Assembly (NCBI GenBank): GCA_963790085.1
Contig: CAWBNH010000010.1
Location: 1 to 47,197 of the forward strand
Direction: 5' to 3'
Source: CAXMST01 sp963790085
GTDB taxonomy: Bacteria; Actinomycetota; Thermoleophilia; Solirubrobacterales; 70-9
DNA: 47,197 nucleotides
Shown: in pieces, positions 46,031 through 47,197 of the stretch
Layout: each line of letters opens with the position of its first letter
Numbering within the stretch: the first letter of the stretch is position 1
Made by a program: the position numbers and the translations under genes
The notes under the pieces: generated by a model
Told to the model about the DNA's origin: nothing
What the model saw: only the letters and a program-made list of their open reading frames with translations
Database searches by the model: none

Positions 46031-46485
46031 CAGTCGTAGATCTCGCGCTTGATCAGACGGATCGTCTGCTCCATCGTCTCCAGGAACGGCTCCAGCTCGG
46101 CCCTCAAGCGCTCGTACTCGTCGCGGCCCGAGTCGGTGATCGAGTAGAAGCGACGGGTGCGCTTGTCGGGGTGCTCCCACTGGCCCTCGATCTTGCCGTC
46201 GGCCTCGAGCTGGCGGAGCAGCGGGTACATCGTGTTCGGGTTGACCGACATCACCCCACCGGTGATCTCCTCGATCTCCTCGATCAGGCGGTTGCCATAG
46301 GCGGGCTCACGCTGGATCAGATGCAGGACCAGCAGCGGAAAGACGTCACGGCGCCGTAGCTCGCCGCCGAAAACGTCCGAGGCCCTGCCCGCCGGCCGCC
46401 GCCGGGCTCCGGCGCGAGGGCGCTCCGCCACGCGCGCCGCCTCCGCGGCCGCCTCGGCGACGGGCTTTGATCGCCGTTGCGCCAT
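46030..46485 (-). CDS. PadR-family transcriptional regulator
   Basis: This 151-aa protein has a basic Ala-rich N-terminal extension (1-45). The winged helix is at about 46-120: DVFPLLVLHLIQREPAYGNR, LIEEIEEITGGVMSVNPNTM, YPLLRQLEADGKIEG, RRFYSITDSGRDEYERL. A C-terminal dimerisation helix follows. PadR proteins usually repress adjacent genes, often detoxification or transport. ATG 46485 lies 6 nt after TAAGGT. It is divergent from the second SRPBCC gene, 112 bp away, and coupled to the first. Confidence 0.92.
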   Translation of the reverse strand: MAQRRSKPVAEAAAEAARVAERPRAGARRRPAGRASDVFGGELRRRDVFPLLVLHLIQREPAYGNRLIEEIEEITGGVMSVNPNTMYPLLRQLEADGKIEGQWEHPDKRTRRFYSITDSGRDEYERLRAELEPFLETMEQTIRLIKREIYD

Positions 46486-46497
46486 CGCTGAACCTTA
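46486..46497 (-). promoter_or_regulatory. -10 box of a leaderless promoter for padR
   Basis: TAAGGT (46497-46492, minus), 6 nt, ATG 46485. Confidence 0.4.
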
Positions 46498-46597
46498 TGC
46501 CTTGGCGGAGCCGCCCAATCGCGCCCTTGACCGCGACGAAGGCGATGTGAGATCTTCGAGGCGGAATCATCACCGGGCCGAGCGAGAAGGAGGCGGA

Positions 46598-47050
46598 GTG
46601 GCACAGCGGTTCTCAGCCGAGATCTGGGCCGACTGGGCGCAGACCAGGATCTTCGATTTCCTCGCCGACTTCCGCAACCTGCCGCAGTGGCACCCGACCG
46701 TCGAGGAGGCGGAGCTGCTGACGATGGACCCCTACGTCCGCAACGCCCGGCACCTGGTGCGGGGACGAATCGCAGGTCGAAGGATCGAGGCCGAGATCGT
46801 CACCACCGAGCTCGAGCGGCCTCGACTCCTGGTCGCGACCGCGGCCAACGCCGCCGCCCAGACGACCGACCGCTTCGACCTCAGCCCGGCCGAGGGCGGC
46901 AAGGTGTCGCTGACCTATCGGACCGAGCTTCAGCTGAACGCTCCCCTGCGGGTGATCGGGCCGTTGATGGTGCCGGCGCTGACCAGCGCCTGGGGGGCCG
47001 CCGCGGCGGGGCTGGAGCGGATCATGAACGACGCCCCCGACTTGGACTGA
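46598..47050 (+). CDS. SRPBCC family protein
   Basis: The 150-aa protein from GTG 46598 has a strong AAGGAGG at 46587-46593. SAEIWADWAQTRIFDFLADF and NLPQWHPTVEEAELL are the opening strand, helix and first ligand-pocket residues of the polyketide cyclase/START-like fold. AEIVTTELERPRLLVATA, DRFDLSPAEGGKVSLTYRTE and PALTSAWGAAAAGLERIM complete it. Ligand unknown. It is divergent from padR and likely under its control, forming a small module with the SRPBCC gene at 45554 (inference). Confidence 0.82.
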   Translation: MAQRFSAEIWADWAQTRIFDFLADFRNLPQWHPTVEEAELLTMDPYVRNARHLVRGRIAGRRIEAEIVTTELERPRLLVATAANAAAQTTDRFDLSPAEGGKVSLTYRTELQLNAPLRVIGPLMVPALTSAWGAAAAGLERIMNDAPDLD

Positions 47051-47133
47051 CGTCTAGGCGGCGCCCGCGGTCGGGGCCAGGGGTTAAGGGGATCGGCGGC
47101 TCAACCGATATGGACTCCGTGGGATCTCACCGG

Positions 47134-47197
47134 TGGCGGACACTGCCCCTTTCAGCGAAACGGTCCCCACTTCTGGGGATGGCTCGAGAGCCTGGGG
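47134..47197. mobile_element. Possible end of an IS21-like insertion sequence (cut by window edge)
   Basis: From about 47134 the sequence TGGCGGACACTGCCCC is followed by two related units, CACTGCCCCTTTCAGCG and GGTCCCCACTTCTGGGG, resembling the multiply repeated termini with 'CCCCACTTCT' of actinobacterial IS21-family elements as I recall them. No transposase is visible. The 83 bases before it (47051-47133) hold nothing I recognise. Confidence 0.3.

Overview
The window is high-GC chromosomal DNA from an actinobacterium. Its closest feel is the Thermoleophilia/Solirubrobacterales branch. The reasons are a CarD regulator, a homodimeric-type pyruvate dehydrogenase E1, a DUF3159 membrane protein, a secreted protein with C-terminal 'PETTI...DVGGNVDP' Ig-like modules, and a SigH-like sigma factor in an organism with no other sporulation genes visible. 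The lineage call is inference from gene content; no rRNA is present. I found 43 protein genes, no tRNA or rRNA, no CRISPR array and no complete mobile element. Most genes lie on the minus strand.

Layout, left to right. 1-14019 (minus): partial flavodoxin, sigH, rlmB, cysS, an acyl-CoA ligase, ispF, a PHP phosphatase, a secreted beta-propeller-like protein, ispD, carD, disA, radA and an acyl-CoA dehydrogenase, with a 49-aa membrane peptide on plus at 6529. 14091-26252: DUF3159 (plus), then lpd, aceF, aceE (pyruvate dehydrogenase), a Vms1/eRF1-like gene, clpC and lysS on minus. 26303-36749: an acetyltransferase (plus), greA, an alpha/beta hydrolase, dus and coaX, a GST-like gene (plus), then folK, folB, folP, ftsH, hpt and tilS. 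36787-47197: a MerR-type HTH/adenylate cyclase, two helical proteins, a plus-strand peptidoglycan hydrolase with a frame break and an unknown gene, then a sirtuin, a two-domain beta-oxidation enzyme, a PadR regulator with two SRPBCC genes, and a possible insertion-sequence end.

Read backwards, tilS-hpt-ftsH-folP-folB-folK-coaX-dus-lysS-clpC-radA-disA-ispD-ispF-cysS-rlmB-sigH closely follows the well-known Bacillus subtilis order. CarD sits where yacL (PIN/TRAM) sits in Bacillus, and the pyruvate dehydrogenase block is inserted between clpC and radA. The genes cover translation and tRNA modification, folate, isoprenoid and CoA synthesis, c-di-AMP, proteolysis and central carbon metabolism.

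Main unusual signals: (1) a perfect 322-bp direct repeat encoding the lipoyl domain and linker of both AceF and Lpd; (2) carD and ispD, adjacent genes, seem to start at ATT and CTG because no ATG/GTG/TTG is available; (3) at least thirteen genes have a TANNNT-like -10 box 6-8 nt before the start codon, a leaderless-mRNA signature, and three of these -10 boxes contain the stop codon of the gene upstream; (4) a SLT / degenerate M23 / M15-like wall enzyme carries a +1 frame break in a C-rich run; (5) a 35-bp hairpin element occurs twice, with its loop inverted between copies; (6) two convergent gene pairs have both stop codons inside the arms of one shared hairpin.
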